The notes below the pieces were generated by a model that was not told the origin of the DNA, ran no database searches, and saw nothing but the letters and a program-made list of their open reading frames with translations. A stretch of 64,000 nucleotides of DNA from NCBI RefSeq assembly GCF_901709675.1, contig NC_051106.1, positions 8,566,001 through 8,630,000 on the forward strand. The letters run 5' to 3'. This DNA is from Syngnathus acus (Eukaryota > Chordata > Actinopteri > Syngnathiformes > Syngnathidae). This document shows, in pieces, positions 12,201 through 25,596 of this stretch (its first letter is position 1; each line of letters begins with the position of its first letter). The position numbers and the translations under genes are program-made.

Positions 12201-15071
12201 AAGGAAGGAAGGGTTGTGAGTGTTTGCCTCTTACCTGGCCGTGGGGTCCCATCATGGGGTTGCTTGGGTTGTGTGTGGGGGGCTGTGCGTGGGGGGACTG
12301 CTGAGAGCCGGGCGGTCCCTTGAAGAAAGAAGAAAGGTGGGGGTGGGGTGGGGGGGTTACACCTGGAGCAAGCGCCCCTTCAATCTCATTGGACGATATT
12401 GTGGTTCTTTCTAAAAATCAATTCCCAGCCCCCCAAAAAAAAGGCCAACCATCCTGACCCATTTGCCTTTTTGACATTCTACTGCCCTCGCATCGCCGAC
12501 GTTAGCGATGCGAGCCCGAAGGCACTTGGATGTCAATTTCGCTCGACAGCAGGGGGCGCTGTAGGATAAACCCAAAACATCTGCTGAATTCTTGGCATCA
12601 TGTGAGACATGCCAACGATGTGTTGCATCATCACATGGGGAAATGGTGGCGACATCGGGACTACATCGCTTCCCGACTGTGACCGGGAAACACGTTTGTG
12701 GAAAACAAGCGACGCTCGCTGTCATAATAAGTCCCCTCGCAAGGCACACACGCGTGTGCACACGCACACACACACGCAGACCCTCAGTCCACCCCCACCG
12801 ATGTTATAAATAGCGCTCCCGTGCCTCACTCGCTCACTCACTCCATCCCCTTTACTTATGCACTCATTAGCCTCCCCGCCTTGCTTACGGCGCCAAAACA
12901 ACGGTGGCGGGTGAGTGACCGCGGGTCCAGGTGGAGGTGATCTTTCACATTTCTCATTTCTCTGTCGCTGCCCGCTACCTTATCGCGCTTGGGCCAAATG
13001 CCAAAGCTGTCCATCACGCCGCCGCTGTCGCACACACACACACACACACACGGTGTTATAGCCAATGTAGCTGAGATGCGAGACCTTCTCGGCATCATGC
13101 AAGCAGAGATGGAGGATGGAGGAGTGGCAGAGGACGTGAATGCAGGAATGGAAAGTCTCGTAAACTATTCCGCTCTTCTCCATAAAACTCGTTTTAGTTC
13201 AAGAAAGACAAATGAGTGCGGCTAAAAAGAGGCGTGACTCGACAAAGATGTTGAAGTGAGTGATTGGCGGGTTGGATTGCAATGTCGGCTGTGGTCGGCC
13301 ATTACCTGGAAAAATCCCGGGGGCATGGGACCGCCTGGCATGGTGTCGTTGGGGGGCATGTTGCCCATCACTGGGCTGGGCGCTGCAGCCGCGCTCTGAA
13401 AAGCAAACAAGAATTTAGCCTTCAACCATTTATTAGTGCCTTTAAAGTATTACCTGAAGAGCAAAATGTGAGGGCAGGCCTCATCTTTTTTTTATGCTGA
13501 CAAATTAGGACAAAGTCTTCCAGGAGGAATTTCCCCATTAATAAAAATAAAGAAAATCTCTAGCTGGCAAGCATCACGTCGCTGCACTTTTCCAGTGTTT
13601 ACAGTTTCTTATAATTATGGCTGAGTTGAACTTTATTGCGATTTGTGTGTGTGTGGGGGGGGGGGGGGTATTTTTTGTGGTGGCTTCTGTGTTGCCGTTT
13701 TCTGACCCCTCGCGTGGCACAATATAATTTGCAAAAACCTACAGTCATACAGTTCTGCTTCAATCAATGTACATTGTGCTGCTCATTCTGTTGCGTGCGC
13801 CATGACCACCAGGAGGCAGTATAAGACAGCTGTTACCATATTGGAGGCTCAGCTCCTTTGATTTTCTGCAGTAGTATGTTCTTTGCAGAGGATAAAGAAT
13901 ATATGCCAGTGAGTATTGCTACACCGTCACTGTTATGTAAATTAGCATCAAGCTAGCGGAGGCTATGTCTTTAGCTACACAACGCTGAATTGAATTTTTG
14001 CCATTTTTGTCTCGACGCGATCCCTCAACTGAGAGAATAGCGCACATTTCTACCTTCCGAGTCCAAACTAATTCAATTGGAGACTATTCATTATGCGTTG
14101 GTTTACTTTGGACAGTTGCACCCGGCGGGCTCAGCGAATGTGCCAACTGGGATTGAAACAAATCAAACAATTACACACATTACATGAGTTACACAGTAAT
14201 ATGATCTGGGCAGCAGCTGGCAACGTCCAATGCAAACATCGAGGACACGCGTGCAATAAGCCGTGTTTAAAAGAGATATTCTTTTCCTGTTCAGGGTCGC
14301 GGGGAGCTTAAGCCCATCCCAGGTGACTCCATCCTGGTCGACTCGAGAGCCAATCACAGGGCACAGAGACCGCGACAGCATTGATGACGATTTAATCATG
14401 TAATATTTTATGATTGCATGATTATTATTTGTGTGTTCAAATATGTGAGCGTACAGGATGGGTTGATTAATTCTTTTTCGTACAGTCTCTTCACATTGTG
14501 GATTTCCTCCACTATCGAGTGGGTGTGGAATGTGTGAACGGGGGTTCACTGTTAAGTGTAAAAGCCTTTTGAAGCCGGCAACTCGTACACTGTCAAGTGA
14601 AAAGATAAAAAAGTTATCACTGCGATCTGGCTGATTTGCAGGATGCGTGTGTGTAAGGAAAAAAGAAAAAAGTTACAAAGTAACAACTGCAATCTGGCTG
14701 ATTTGCAGGATGTGCCTGACAGTTGATATTTGACAAACACACATTTTAAAAGCACAAAAAGTCTCATAGCTGCCACTTTTTGCTTTGCATAATAGCACAA
14801 ATGTTTTCTTTTGTCAAGGGGGAACAACGCCGAAAAAAAAAAAACCAAAGTGGAAATCTCAGAGTGGGGCGGAGGGCTAGGCTAGGAGCCAAATGATTCA
14901 GCCCGGGAGTTAAATATGATATAACCGTATTCTCGTCCGCACACACGTACGCTTACATAAGCATGCCGGAACAAACACGCACAAACACACACACACGGTG
15001 CACACAAAGAGTTGCATCACAAGCTTATAAAGTGCTGCCTTTCAGTCGGGAGGCAGACGGAAGGAGCTTGG

Positions 15072-15105
<34 letters not shown>

Positions 15106-16771
15106 TCACATTCACTCCTATGGATGCAATTCCAAATCTTTTCCCGCACCCCGCTAAACATCCGTAAAGGAGAAAAGCGCACAAGAAAATCATGCACGCA
15201 GCAAAACACACCTCCCCCCCAGCTTTATGCTAATTCGGCGAGCAGGTCGCAGAGTCCCCGGGGAGGCGGCAGGGTCGACTGCCTCTCTCTCTCTCTCTCT
15301 CCCTCCATCCTCATCCCTCCATTCTTCTACCCTCCCCACCCAGTCCAAGACTTGCCCCTAAAAAGCTACCATTCCGTCCCTATCGCATAACACCCCCCCC
15401 CCCTCTCTCCCTTCCGAGTAAAGGGGCGTCAGAAGCTTGCAGAAGCTGTTGCCATGGAGACAGGTCCTATCTGCACTCTGTCCCCCTGGCATCCCCCGCT
15501 CCAGGAAGAAGAAGAAAGAACAAGAAGATGCAGAAGAAAGAGAGAGAGAGTTAAGATAAACACGCAAAGAGGCGGAGGAAGAGGAGGGCTGCGTTAGCCC
15601 ACCATCAATCATTGTTGCACGTTGCTGATCCAGACTATTAACAACATCTATTAGTTCTTGTTCCGAGGTGGATTTAGCAAGAGTCGTTACTAAAAAGCCA
15701 CTGATTTCAACGATACGACTCCCCTTAACGATATTGCTTATTGATCCGCTACTTAAATTTATTCTTCGGGCCGCTATCGCTACGCCGGCCGAGTATAAAA
15801 AGCTGATCTTCGGTGTATTTCATATCTGGAAAGGCGTTCGCCGACTGGATTGGCTAATCCAAAGCGTGTCACGATTTCTGTCAGCTTCGTGAAAATTAAT
15901 ATATTGAGCCAGTCAACAGTTTTTTAACTTGGAGGTGATCCGTTTTTTGGGGCCGTGTGGGTTTTGATCATCAGGCCGTGGGCCAACAACGGCAGACGCG
16001 TGACATAAAACGCCCCAACCTTTGATGTCGACCGTAAACGTTGCGAGTAGGCCTCCAAGCGGCTGCGGCTGGGCGACCCCCAAGTATTTCCTTCAAATGG
16101 TTTTGCGCGCCTCTGCAAAAATGCCACGCTGGCTTGATCTGCATTCTCACTCTCTGCTCTTAAGTGGCACATTTAAGATCTGTGTCATGGCAGCAGAATG
16201 ACAAAAAAAAAAAAAATCAAGCGTATTCCAAATGAGGATAGAAAACAAACACGCTGAGACTAGGTGTCAATCCAGCCGCCAGAAGCTAACCGTGCTAGTG
16301 CTAGCACAGTATGGAGCCAAAAAGCATTTCCCGTCTCACACGCAGGGCCAAAAGACTGGACGGATCAATAGTGCTCAACACATTATTGACCTGTGCCTGA
16401 TACCTTTGGCGGGGATAAAACAGGGACACAAACATGAGATGGGAGGAGGAGGAGGAGGAGGTATAAATGTGAGTCCGCGCCTGGAGAGGCTACTAATCTA
16501 CATTCTGCTTCACACCGATATGTACCTCATCACCGTCTCCTTGACCCCATGTCCTTATTGCACATAGAGACAGAGAGAGAGAGAGGGCGAGCAAGTGAGA
16601 AAGAGAGGACGGTGGTACGGAGAAGAAGGCAAAAGCGCTGACTGCGGCGATCCAGCTAATTCATCAGCCCAGTCAAAACACGGCCATTGCGCTCAACAGG
16701 ATGCAGGGGGGACGGGACGCTACGTTGGACAGACAGAAAGCCCAGCTGCTTCTCAAAACTGGCACGGGTGA

Positions 16772-16805
<34 letters not shown>

Positions 16806-19800
16806 ATGCGCAAAACGGATGACGCCGCAGACACAACATCCACTCAGCTCGCACTCCACAGAGGCTGAGGAAAAGATGGGGATTAAAAAAATGGGAGGCT
16901 GAAAAAAGAATATACATCTGCCACTGTGCAAAGAAGATGTCTGTCGCTAACCAAAACAGCAGCACTTGCCATCTTTTGAGAGTTCGTCGCACAACTCGGG
17001 GAGCACAGCGTCGTCGCTGCTAAGCCCACACCGTTGCTAACCAAAACAGAAGCACCCAATCAAGTCAACAGCCTATTGCGGGTGTGAATGCCGCCTTTAA
17101 GATCTTTCCAAAAGAAAAAAAAAAAGACTCAAGGACCCGCGAGAAGTCATGTGGAATCCAAAGGATTAGATGCATTGTATAGAGCAGACCTCCAGAAGGA
17201 CCAAGGCATCTTTTGTTTACCCCCACCCCCACCCCCTTTCCCATGCAAAGTGTAATTACCACGCACAGGGTAAAAAAAAAAAAGCACCAATAAACTACTG
17301 TTGAAGATAGCGGAGATAAAGAGGCCCGAGAGGCCTTCATCTCATCAGCTGGATAACGCCTCATAAAAACCAAGCAGCCCCTAAAACCAGGCCTAAACTC
17401 TTGTAAAGATAAGCTCGACAAACAAGTCTTTCCTTTTCTCGCCCGGCCGTCCACCAGCAGAGACGACCTGCGCTTTAGGGGGGTGTGGGGGAGGGAGGGA
17501 GGGAGGGAGGGGAGGGGTGGTGGTGCAAGAGAGGCCTCAGGGGGTCCGGAGCCAAAATTAAACCAGCCCTGTCTCCTTGGCTTCGTCAGTGTTAGATACA
17601 GACAGTGAGCAACCATGTCGGACGGTCACGCACGGCACGCACACGGAAGGCGCCCTCCGCCCCACCTCCTCCTCCTCGTGCGGGCCGCTTGCCAGAGATG
17701 CCCCGAGTCATTAAGTTACACACGCGCACAAAACAAACATACATCAAACACACAATAACGCTTCAACAATCACACCATATCAGACATGGACACACAATCA
17801 CATGCGAAAATCACACAACTTCACACATGCAATCTCACACACACACACACAGAGCGCGGTTTAGCGCCAACCCTGTGCCGGGATTACGGGATTAGAACTC
17901 TATTCCATTATCTGACCACACTGCTTCGCACACACAGACACACACACACACAGTCTTGACCGGAGGATATCCATCATGACGCATGACGTTTGCACAGCAG
18001 CGGATGCGATTCTTCAAGCTTCCATATGACAAGACAGAGTACTTTTAGGAGATCAACAAAAAGATGGAACAGTAGTTTTTCATCCTTGGGGGATTTTCAT
18101 GACAATGTTGCCGACGTGTGACTAAGGCACTTGGGAAGTGTTTGAAATTGTGAAAATAAAGACGTCACATCACTTACGTAGTCATGGAAGGCCTTGGCCT
18201 CGCTGGAGTGCTCGCACGTCTCCCGTCGATCCGGAGCGGCACAATACAAGTCCCAGAATACGCTGAAAGGCGAGCACAGGGGAAATATTCAAAGCCAGCG
18301 TGAAAAATGACTGAAAAAAATATATATGTGGAGTCGAAAAGCACAAGAAAGGGTCACGCTAGTTTTTGGTTGCGGCGAGGAAGTCGATTGTATCGTCCGC
18401 GGTGAAGAGTTGCGATGCCCAATCGGGATGACCTTATGGATGTTTTGATCCCAAAAAAAAGTCAACTAATTATCCGACTTAGCCTCCTTCTACTGCGAGG
18501 TCAGGGTGCACTGCTGGCATGCATAGCAATTCTAAAGAATGCTAATCGACCAGAAAGTAGCAAGACCAAAAGATAAGCAAAGCTAAAAACAATTCTTGTT
18601 TATTGCTAATATTGACAACTTTTTAGATACTTTTTTTGATGCAAACAAATATTTTTTCTGGACATAATGGTTCCTTTCGTGATTCCTCAGACAACACACG
18701 GGCTAAAAGGCCATTAAAGCTAAATGCGCGTTAAACTGTTAATAAAAGAAATTTTCACCTTCACTGCCAATCGCATTGACTCAACAGTCCGAGCTAATAT
18801 ATGCGCGTGTAAAACAGCTTCGCTTTTAATCGAGCGGGCTAATTTATTGCGGGCCCTCGGGGTCCGGTTCAGACTTTTGTCTGACTCTGGGCTAGTCCGT
18901 CCGAGTCTCGGCGGCATCCTCGCGCAAGTCCGTCATAGGTGAGCTCGGATTAGGCTTGATTTAAATCCGCGGCTCGGAACAATCTGTTTAAGGTGAAGAG
19001 TTTAATGTCGTCTACTGTGGCGAAGGCAAGCGGCCGCCGCTCTTTTTTGTATCCCCTTGGGAAGCGGCCCAGATGCCGTTCAGAACACGGCGGATCTGAT
19101 GATGATTAAAACAAGCAAAAATGGCACTTTTCAAGTGGCGATGCTACGGAACCCCCCGCGGGTTTGACCGGGCGGGGGCGGAGAAACAGCGACCGGGTGC
19201 TACAAAAGGAGACTGGAATGCGACGGGGATAATCTGCTAAGAATCCTTCTGCTGCGTGAACAAAAGGAGAAAAGTGTGTGTGTGTGTGTGTGTGTTTGGG
19301 GGTGGGTGGGGGGCACAAAAAGGGTGAAGAGGGGGAGGCCATCCATTTTAGCAACCATCTGGATCCATTGTTTCAGGAACCGGGAGGTGAAAGAAAGATG
19401 CAACGCTGGAGGAGGGGAGAGGACGGAGAGCGAAGGTGGGTGGGCGGGGTTTGATAGGGTTGGGGCAGGGGGGGGGTCAGACCCTCAGTCAGTCTGGTCA
19501 AGACCGAGACTCTGGCACACCCTTGCTGAACAACAGTGTCATCTTTACTCACCACCACCATGAATGGAGAAATCCAGGAGGCTCCCCTAATGTGATGTTC
19601 TTCTCCCATCGTATCTGGGAGAGCGAGAAGAACGATTCAGTCACCAGCAAGAGTGGCTTTTCTTTGCCCGAGCTAAATCGCTAACACCGATCGAGAGGCC
19701 CGCGAGGATCACACACGCGTAACTTTATCGGCTCGGTCCTCATAAAAAATGCATCCGGCTTACCTCGGACAGGAAGGTCTGCGCTGACTTCTGTGCTCCC

Positions 19801-22660
19801 ACGTGTAGTAGGTACTCGTACACGTATAACGCCAACCTGAAACGCAAATAGGAAGTTATTATCTTTGATTGCAACACGCACCTCATTTATTAACGGACGG
19901 CGGGATGGTCGGCGAGAAGGAGAGACGAGCTCCTTGTTGACCCGACGTGGCGCTCCCGGACTCCCTCGCTTAGTCGGGTTTAATAGGCCGTTAATGGAGC
20001 ATCAATCGAGCGGCGGCGGCGGGGATATGACAACGCGCTCTGGCTAGGAAGACCTCCGGACGGGACAATCTCATCCTAATGAGAGGGACGGGAAGTCGCT
20101 CACCCTCGGTAGATGAAGAGAGAATCCATACGCCCGATACCGAGTACCGATACTTTGTGGCCAAAAAAAACAAATATTTCGATGGATTTTGATGCAACAT
20201 AATGCCGGGAGGATTTGTTTTCTTGATATGAGAATACATAAAATCAACAGAGAAAGAGAAGTAGTCCTATACCATAAATGTTATTTTTCCCGGTACTATA
20301 AAGAAAGCGGAAAACACCAATTAACCAGCTTTCTTAATCAGGCCAATTTCAAACCGAGTTACAAACAAGCAGCCTGAGGTGACGACATGAACGGCACACG
20401 CCAAAAGAAAAAAAAAAAGATTGTCTTGTGTTCATTTTACCGCAACAAACGCCACACGACTCGAGAGCAGCGATGATTAACACAAAGGTTGAGCTAGCCG
20501 CACTTTGATGACAATCAGCGCCAATGAGTCATCCGTTCTGGCCTCCGGCGTCGCTCATGATTTATGTGGAGATTCTATTTTGGCAGGTTTGTTTCTCAGC
20601 AAAACGTCTCCTCGTGCGTGTTAAAGGCGACCAAACATGTTTTTCCCCATGGTGACGCAAGCCTCCAAGTTAGACAGGTTCTCCGAGATGTTTCAAAAGC
20701 TTGCTGCAAAAAAAGTGCAAGAGTTGACTTTAATGCGAACACAAATGCACATCTAAACCGATTATCCTCAATTCTATTGATGTCATGGCCGTATGTTTTA
20801 TAAAGTACAGCATCAGAGCGTCACGCCCACACACAAAGTCCCTCACACACACACTTGACCACACGGCCCACAGGAATTTGACCACTTTCCTTCGAGCTCC
20901 TCGCAATTTGTAGGTCACAAAGTTCCGAGTGACCGCTGGTGTAGAGTGTAAGACACTATCACTTGCAGGCCACACACACACACACATGCGCACACACAAA
21001 CAAGAGGTGCATACCTGTGCACACACTCCTCCCCTCATTTAAAATTCAACTACGGCAATACTAAAAAAAAAAAATTTTTTAAAAAGGGACCTTTGTTCAT
21101 GTTTAAATGGAGGGTGAGCGTCTTATTTTTGTGATTTCGAGACATAATATTCCAAGCTAACATTAGCTTTGAATTAGCGCGGGATCTTCACCCACCTTGG
21201 CCCGTGACGGCCGCAGCTAGCGCGTGGCCGAGTAGTAAGCGTCTTGACAATAGCAAGTGCCTTCTTTAAACATGGATGAGGCCACCCCGCCGTATTTTGC
21301 TCCACTCGCCTTAGAGAAGCAGCTCGGGTCCGTGTCAATAATTCAACAAGGCGAGTAGAAGAAGCTTGAACGTCCAAAGAGGGACGGTGAAACGGGAACA
21401 CATTTTAAACGTGGAACTGAGGTGTGCTATTCTATACTCTTCTTCTGGAGTTGGTATTTTCTGCACGGCTGTGCAACCATGCTAAGGTAATTATGGAGCC
21501 AAAGTTTCAGCACTTGCTGCATGGCTGTGAGGCCATGCTGGTATCGAGACTGTTTTGCTGCTGCCACCTGAAAGTTTCCCACTTGTTCCATGATGCTTGT
21601 TGATGAGTTGATTGTTTGAATCAAATGATCGAAGAGGGAAACGTCTAAAACAGGGCATACCACCTTGAATTTCTGCATGAACAAAAATCACTCAAGTGTG
21701 GTGAAGTTTTAGCAGTTGCAGCACTACTTCACATTACTGATTGCTTTTTAACAACTTTTTTTTTTTGCACTTGTAAGACAGTTAATATTGTGACTTACAC
21801 AGTTTACACAGTGAAGAACGCCTTTATAACTACAGTTGCTAACCTCGAATGAATGTTTCCAAATACAAAATGCTTTTTCGCGAGGAAAGTCCCGATTGTG
21901 TCCACCCAAGGCAAGCCTGCCTTTGTGCATGAGCCGGTGATAGTTCAACTTTTAAAAGCAATGCATTTAAGTGCACACGTTACAAGTGCGCGCTACAACC
22001 AGACCCCTTTCGGAAATCGGTTCCAAACAAAGAAACCGGCAGCTCGGATCCCTCGTACCCAGGCTAGCGAACCAGCCCCCGCGCCGATACCTCGCTGAAA
22101 CGCTTCGGCTCCGTTCGGCAGCACTAAAACCGACACTTTCAAGCAGTTTTGCCGGGGAAAGACGAAGTTTTTAGAGCGCCGCGCGCACTCAGTGGGGGGC
22201 TGGCTGGACGGCATCCGACCAGCGGGGAACCATGCGCGGCTACGATGTGGCCCTTCGAGCCGGTGAGGGTCCGGGGGTAAAGAAACGCCAGCAAACAGCT
22301 GTTTATCTATTTTTACCGGTGGGGGGGGGGGGACACAAAGCCTCTCAGCCTGAAGTGCTTACAAGGCATTGTTCCCCCTCCTCACCGCCGCCTTAGTTAG
22401 CACGAACTAGGGGTGTACATGCGAATCGTGGTTCCACTTTTAAAGCACAACTTAAGAGAGGCGGGGAAGCGGTTGTTACGGTTTAGCCGAACCGGGCTAA
22501 AAAGGCTAATAAGTAGCCACACTTTAAAATGTAAATGACAGTAGTTAGCAAGTTTAGCCAAGGCTAGGCTACCCCCCCTACACATGTAGTAATAATTGAC
22601 TTACTTTTCTCTCGCTTGGCTATCAGAGGGGACCACGGCTCCCTTGCCCTTGCCGTACAT
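9276..22660 (-). CDS. ssbp4: Single-stranded DNA-binding protein 4 (LDB-binding SSBP/SSDP family)
   Basis: Eighteen coding exons: 22660-22605, 19836-19764, 19614-19553, 18262-18178, 13395-13306, 12318-12235, 11488-11429, 11350-11284, 10881-10817, 10740-10679, 10603-10558, 10469-10434, 10306-10255, 10093-10023, 9883-9805, 9728-9700, 9577-9476, 9305-9276. The sum is 1,149 bp, or 382 aa (human SSBP3/4 are 385-388 aa). SSBPs bind LDB1 and stabilise LIM-homeodomain/LMO transcription complexes in the nucleus. The LisH/LUFS module (about residues 16-90) reads [19 protein letters not shown], followed by [20 protein letters not shown]. The rest is a Pro/Gly/Met-rich disordered tail ending in [13 protein letters not shown]4 is preferred over SSBP3 for [23 protein letters not shown] and [14 protein letters not shown], and for linkage to ell. 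Intron 4 (4.8 kb) and intron 1 (2.8 kb) are the large ones. The position of exon 3's donor may be off by one base. Confidence 0.94.
14290..14370 (+). repeat. Diverged fragment of a common teleost interspersed repeat
   Basis: Contains TCAGGGTCGCGGGGAGCTT and AGCCAATCACAGGGCACAGA with shortened spacing. These match my memory of a repeat family very common in fish genomes. The family name cannot be assigned without a library search. Confidence 0.45.
14620..14712 (+). repeat. Two copies of a 26-bp unit, 67 bp apart
   Basis: The unit CTGC(G/A)ATCTGGCTGATTT followed by GCAGGATG occurs at 14620-14645 and 14687-14712. Each copy is preceded by an AAGTTA/AAGTAAC box. They differ by one base inside the unit. 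Looks like a local tandem duplication of about 67 bp within the intron. Confidence 0.6.
16771..16800 (+). repeat. (CA)n microsatellite
   Basis: Uninterrupted CA dinucleotides, about 15 units, inside ssbp4 intron 4. Confidence 0.9.
19837..22604 (-). other. ssbp4 intron 1 (2.8 kb)
   Basis: No coding exon recognised. It holds two of the six CTGCAYGGCTGTGAG motif copies (21461 and 21517) described separately, CA-rich stretches near 20830-21000, and a CpG-rich segment (about 22000-22260) close to the first exon that may be part of the promoter or an alternative first-exon region. Confidence 0.5.
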
Positions 22661-22818
22661 CTTGCAGGCTGTTCGGCAAACACTTTTTTTTATTTGATCC
22701 CACTCCTCGACACCTGTCAAAGAAAGCGAGAAGGGAAAGCTACTATCTCCATAGCTACCCGGTTAGTGTTGTCTCTCCCCCTCTCTCTCTACTTTGCCTC
22801 TCTCTCCGGCTTTCCTTT

Positions 22819-22821
<3 letters not shown>

Positions 22822-22852
<31 letters not shown>
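22822..22852 (+). repeat. (CT)n microsatellite upstream of ssbp4
   Basis: About 15 CT units lying 160 bp upstream of the ssbp4 start codon on the opposite strand (GA on the gene strand). May be in the 5'UTR or core promoter. Confidence 0.85.
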
Positions 22853-22856
<4 letters not shown>

Positions 22857-23236
22857 TACACCCCCCCACCCCTAACATTGCCCACAAATCAGGCAGGGTT
22901 TCAGTCCAGGCAGGGTGGGCGACTTGAAACCGTCCACCGGTGGTGGAGCTTGCTGCTTTTTTTTTTCCTTTTTTTTTTTTTTCAATCGCTGTTCCAGGAT
23001 TTTGTTCAGGCCCCCCCTGTTGTGCGAAAGTGGGGGCTTCTTAAAGGCGCAGCGTCCATTTTATTTTCTCCCACTTAGCTCAAGTTCAAGTTGGCTTTTC
23101 TTTACATTGTGTGTTGTACTTTTTATAACACAACACGATGCTAATTCATTAAGTCGTCTTTACTCTTTTTAAAGAGAACTTGGAATGCAAAATTGATTTC
23201 TTAAAGTGTTAGACTAGTGGCAAGTTTGATTCACAG

Positions 23237-23290
23237 GGGTTCAAATCTTGCCTCAGGTCTTCTTGTGTGGAGTTTATGTATGGTGTACTC
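23237..23290 (+). repeat. Fragment of a common teleost interspersed repeat
   Basis: GGGTTCAAATCTTGCCTC followed by GTGTGGAGTTTATGTAT resembles the central part of the same abundant fish repeat class seen at 14290. Recognised by memory, not by search. Confidence 0.45.
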
Positions 23291-25596
23291 TTAGCCTCGG
23301 TTTTGCTGTATGGCTGTGAAACCATGCAATGCCGATTATAGTCTTGCATAACATGTTTAAGCCTTAACATGCGCTGCATGGCTGTGAGACTATACCGATC
23401 AACTTCTGATTATTGTTTATTAATATTATAATGTAACAGCACCTGCTGCACGGCTGAGACCAAGCAGTTAGCTACGCTAGGTCGTGAGTCCATGTTGTGG
23501 TTCTTTACATCCTTGTGCCCATCACCTTCAATCCAATGGAACATCCACCTGATTTGATGTTGTTTTAATCTCATACATATAGACTAGAATGATGCATAAT
23601 GCAGATTTTTTTGGGAAAGTTTAGTAGAGGAATGCTAGTGACATGTGGAAAGTTGCGCGTGCGTCCTGTCTCTTTAAGAGTGTGCCGAGGTTGAGCTGCT
23701 TGGTTCGTGTGTGCGTGCGTGTAAGGCAAGGGACGGACGGGCGAGCGGGCGGGCAATGTGTTCTGTTTTCATGCTACGAGCTGTGGGAAGGGCACAGCTG
23801 ACTGCGTGTGTGTTTGTGTGCACGCGCATGCATGGATGGAAGTGCGTGTGCGCGCGTGCGCGCGAGTGCAGTAGAGCTTTATTTTCGCTCGTGTGTGACG
23901 ACGAACATCTTCTGACAAGTTGGTGCAGTAAGACTGACAATGAAAGCAGATATGAAAAATGTGTTAGGGAAAAAAACAATGACACGATTCGCAATTTCAT
24001 GAGTCTTAAAAGGTACACATAAATAAGATTGCGTTGAGTTCGTGCACTCAAATGAAGCAAACGTGTACTTGCAGCACGGCTGTGAGACCATGCTGGTGAG
24101 TTGATTATCTTGTGCACAGAGATTGTTACAAAAATAACAATCTAAACTCGAATTTCTTCTTTTTTTTAAATAATATAAATAAAGAAAACGTTTAACTCAG
24201 TAAAACTATAGTAAAAATGGTCTTTGTCAATAAATATTAGTTCCTGGGTTCAATTTAAATGTATTTCATTCATTATATTGTATTTATTTAGGTGGTGCTG
24301 TATGTCCGAGAATCGTAGTTTCCTTTATTACTTAGTGACCACGAAGCCTGCTTATCTAAAAAAAAAAGGGCGGTCTGCGCCGTTGTGAGGATAAATGTTT
24401 CATCCTAATAATTTCAACTACAATATAATACAGGAAGAAAAGACCAATTTCTCTTCAAAAATTATTTTATTATCATATTATATATTATTATTATATAATA
24501 ATAATATAATAATAATATATTATTATTGGACTGTAGTGCTATGAATAAAAATGCAAATTTAAGAAATAAAAATAGTAAAATTAGCATCTCATCCACGAAT
24601 TGCATTTTTTGTGCAAACTAACTCTGGTGTGCATATAGGCAAACTATTCCAATAAGTGATCTTAATTTGGAAGAAAATGGCTGTGAGCGAGCATAGTGAC
24701 GCTCACCCCATTTCTTCCTCCTCCTCCTCCCTCCGGTACCATCTCTCCATCTTCTTCCTTCTCTTCCACATCATCTTCCTCCTCTGACCCACTTTCCCCC
24801 TCGCCTTCTACTGTATCTGCCGCTCTTCTTCCTCTGATATTTCACCCCCATGCACACACATCTTGTCTTTTTGCACTATTCTTAGTTTGTCTTACTCAAC
24901 TTCCCCCCCCCCCCCCCCCACGGAAGCCATCCTGCATCCTCTGCCATCTTCATCCTGCCCCCTCTTCCTCCCCTCAGCCACAAAGCCACTCAGGACAGAC
25001 ATTCATCGGCGGGGCCGCCAGATGATAGATGCTGCTCACCGCCGCTCCGGCAGCCGGTTAAGCCTCAGATGATGCCTCATGCATACAGATATCACCGGGC
25101 TACCAAGGGCTTGGGTGTGCGCTGGTGTGTGTCGGAGAACATGCGCACACACACAGTCCAAATGTGGAACTCAACCAAAATTTTCCTGGAAATAAAATTG
25201 TTCCATCAAAATCATTCTCTGCAAATCCTGTCAATCTTGGCTCAATTTAGCTTTTTTTTTTTTCTCAGCACTTATATTCCAAAGAGGGTTGGGTTAACCG
25301 GGGCGCCCTAAGGGGTGGGCGTGTCACCCCTTTTTTTTATGACGGCCTTATTTACACGGCAAGGCTGTAATTACCCTAACGAAGCAAAGGGGAGCGCGTG
25401 TTGGCGCGCAATCACGCCAAACCTGTATTTTTCATCACTCACAGATGCCTCATGTAAGGCTTCCATCCATTCACATGTAATTGAACGTCTTTTGCCTGCC
25501 AATCAGCCGTCTTGTTGGAATATCTCCATTAGTGAGCTCGTTGGCTTCTCAGAAGAGCTCTCAGGAATCGTCTTTATGCAAAAAGAAAATCAATTA

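Larger units (their letters stand above)
13396..18177 (-). other. ssbp4 intron 4 (4.8 kb), with simple repeats and a diverged fish repeat
   Basis: No exon-like coding sequence found. Contents: a run of G near 13657-13669; a fragment at about 14290-14370 resembling the abundant fish element with GGGTCGCGGGGAG and CCAATCACAGGGCACA; a direct duplication at 14620-14712; TG repeat at 15081-15105; CT/AG-rich stretches at 15280-15560; and CA repeat at 16771-16800. The length and position match the large intron after the LUFS exons in other SSBP genes. Confidence 0.6.
21461..24093 (+). repeat. Six dispersed copies of a 22-bp hairpin-forming motif
   Basis: Approximate consensus CTGCAYGGCTGTGAGACC followed by ATGC. 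Copies are at 21461-21482, 21517-21538, 23306-23327, 23374-23395, 23446-23465 (two bases short) and 24071-24093, all in the same orientation. In the best copies GCATGG and CCATGC can pair over an 8-9 nt loop. I do not recognise the family. The copies flank the first coding exon of ssbp4 (22605-22660). Confidence 0.6.

Noticed and set aside
23237-23290. tRNA-like GGTTCAAATC box
   Set aside because: No acceptor stem or anticodon arm found around it; the flanks match an interspersed repeat.
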